Assembly (NCBI GenBank): GCA_022361075.1
Contig: JAKSBQ010000026.1
Coordinates: 1 to 34,891 of the forward strand
Length of the DNA: 34,891 nucleotides
From: Opitutales bacterium
Lineage (GTDB): Bacteria > Verrucomicrobiota > Verrucomicrobiia > Opitutales > JAFGAQ01
Direction: 5' to 3'
The notes beneath the pieces were generated by a model. It worked only from the letters and a program-made list of their open reading frames with translations, did not search any database and was not told the origin of the DNA. Each line of letters starts with the position of its first letter. Positions within the stretch are counted from its first letter, which is position 1. Positions 34,168 to 34,891 of the stretch are shown here, piece by piece. The position numbers and the translations under genes were made by a program.

Positions 34168-34891
34168 TTATGCTTCTTCAACAGTCACGTTATAGCTACT
34201 CCCTGCTACGGAGAGTACCATGTCCTGTTTCCCTGAGAAACTTAGCTCGGCTGCAGGAGCGGTTTCTTCTTTTGCGGTGGGTTGGATAGTGATGTTGCTC
34301 TCACCTTTTTCCTTTGCCTGGTAGTAGGCCTCCACCTGAGCAGGGAACATCGCCCAAATCACGCAGTGTTCGTCGTCAGTTGGAAGTCCCTTTTCTTCCA
34401 GTTCTTTCCGAAGATCGTCCATGCCTTTGCGCTCAACGGCGGTAGACTCCACCGGTCGGCAAGTGATAGGTTCACGCCCTGCCTGTTCCGCAGCGATTTT
34501 CTGAACTTCAGGATCCACCGGTGCAGGGGTTGTTCCATAGTAACCGAGTGCGATGTCTTGCGCCTGGGGAGTTAGATTTTTCCAACGACCAAACTTCACA
34601 TTCATGAAGGCTTGGTTTCCTGCGATTTGAGAAGTTGGGGTCACGAGTGGCATCCAGCCAAGTGCTTTGCGGACTACTGGAACTTCGGCAAAGACCTCAT
34701 CGAACTTATCCTCCATTTTTTGGTCTTTCAGCTGTTTGCGGAAGTTGGAAAGCATTCCGCCGGGAACTTGGTAAACGAGAGCTTCACTATCCACCACTTC
34801 ATTTTTGTGAGCAGTAAAATCGCCGAGCTCCGCATATACTTTTTCCATGTGGTTGCGAACTTCTGCAAGGCCGTTGATTTGATCTTCAGAA
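34168..34891 (-). CDS. OadA/PycB/transcarboxylase-5S-type carboxyltransferase subunit, N-terminus outside window
   Basis: The open frame continues to the window edge (SEDQINGLAEVRNHMEKVYAEL before the first internal ATG). The visible 241 residues are the conserved carboxylase domain following the TIM barrel: YQVPGGMLSNFRKQL, VRKALGWMPLVTPTSQIAGNQAFMNV, DIALGYYGTTPAPVDPEVQKIA. This is the half of OadA/pyruvate carboxylase subunit B/5S that transfers carboxyl between oxaloacetate and biotin. The protein ends after MVLSVAGSSYNVTVEEA, with no biotin domain, so it must use a separate carrier, probably the one at 23039-23362. The catalytic metal-binding barrel lies beyond the edge. It is the first visible gene of a transcript with the adenosyltransferase. 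Confidence 0.88.
   Translation of the reverse strand, partial: SEDQINGLAEVRNHMEKVYAELGDFTAHKNEVVDSEALVYQVPGGMLSNFRKQLKDQKMEDKFDEVFAEVPVVRKALGWMPLVTPTSQIAGNQAFMNVKFGRWKNLTPQAQDIALGYYGTTPAPVDPEVQKIAAEQAGREPITCRPVESTAVERKGMDDLRKELEEKGLPTDDEHCVIWAMFPAQVEAYYQAKEKGESNITIQPTAKEETAPAAELSFSGKQDMVLSVAGSSYNVTVEEA

Overview
The window looks like chromosomal DNA of a bacterium with moderate GC content, most likely a member of Verrucomicrobiota (Opitutia-like). That assignment is an inference from gene content and protein style: a DUF3516-type helicase, DUF6941 and DUF4870 proteins, a PiT-like permease and a propionate gene set. No rRNA or other phylogenetic marker is present. I see no tRNA, rRNA, CRISPR array, insertion sequence or prophage.

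Left part (1-20.2 kb) is mostly housekeeping. It starts with a truncated PhoD-like lipoprotein phosphatase and valS, both on the minus strand. On the plus strand follow glnD, directly abutting a soluble GAF-GAF histidine kinase, and a PiT-like membrane protein. Next come a frameshifted DUF4214 secreted protein, a DUF6941 protein and, on the minus strand, a DUF4870 membrane protein. A compact plus-strand run then carries proA, metA, a pabA/trpG-type amidotransferase, nrdR, an unknown gene, a HIT protein, an MFS transporter, a Ski2-like helicase and a TauE/SafE transporter. A RidA-like gene on the minus strand closes this part.

Right part (20.3-34.9 kb) is dominated by one pathway, the interconversion of succinate and propionate through methylmalonyl-CoA. 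A minus-strand operon encodes the gamma-type, biotin-carrier and beta subunits of a sodium-pumping decarboxylase, followed by a succinate/acyl-CoA:CoA transferase. Divergent from it, across a 208-bp AT-rich spacer, lie mutA and mutB. Further right are the mutase chaperone GTPase meaB, a VOC protein that is probably the methylmalonyl-CoA epimerase, a PduO-type cobalamin adenosyltransferase, and the C-terminal part of an OadA/transcarboxylase-5S-type carboxyltransferase that leaves the window. Together these could convert succinyl-CoA to propionate while conserving decarboxylation energy as a sodium gradient, or run in reverse for propionate use.

Three genes unrelated to this pathway interrupt the set: a soluble chemoreceptor-like protein with a C-terminal sensor domain, a Y-family DNA polymerase gene broken by an internal deletion, and a secreted DUF4097 repeat protein. 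The most notable observations are the loss of the HD catalytic residues in GlnD, the polymerase deletion scar, the frameshifted DUF4214 gene, and the separation of the biotin domain from the OadA-like subunit.
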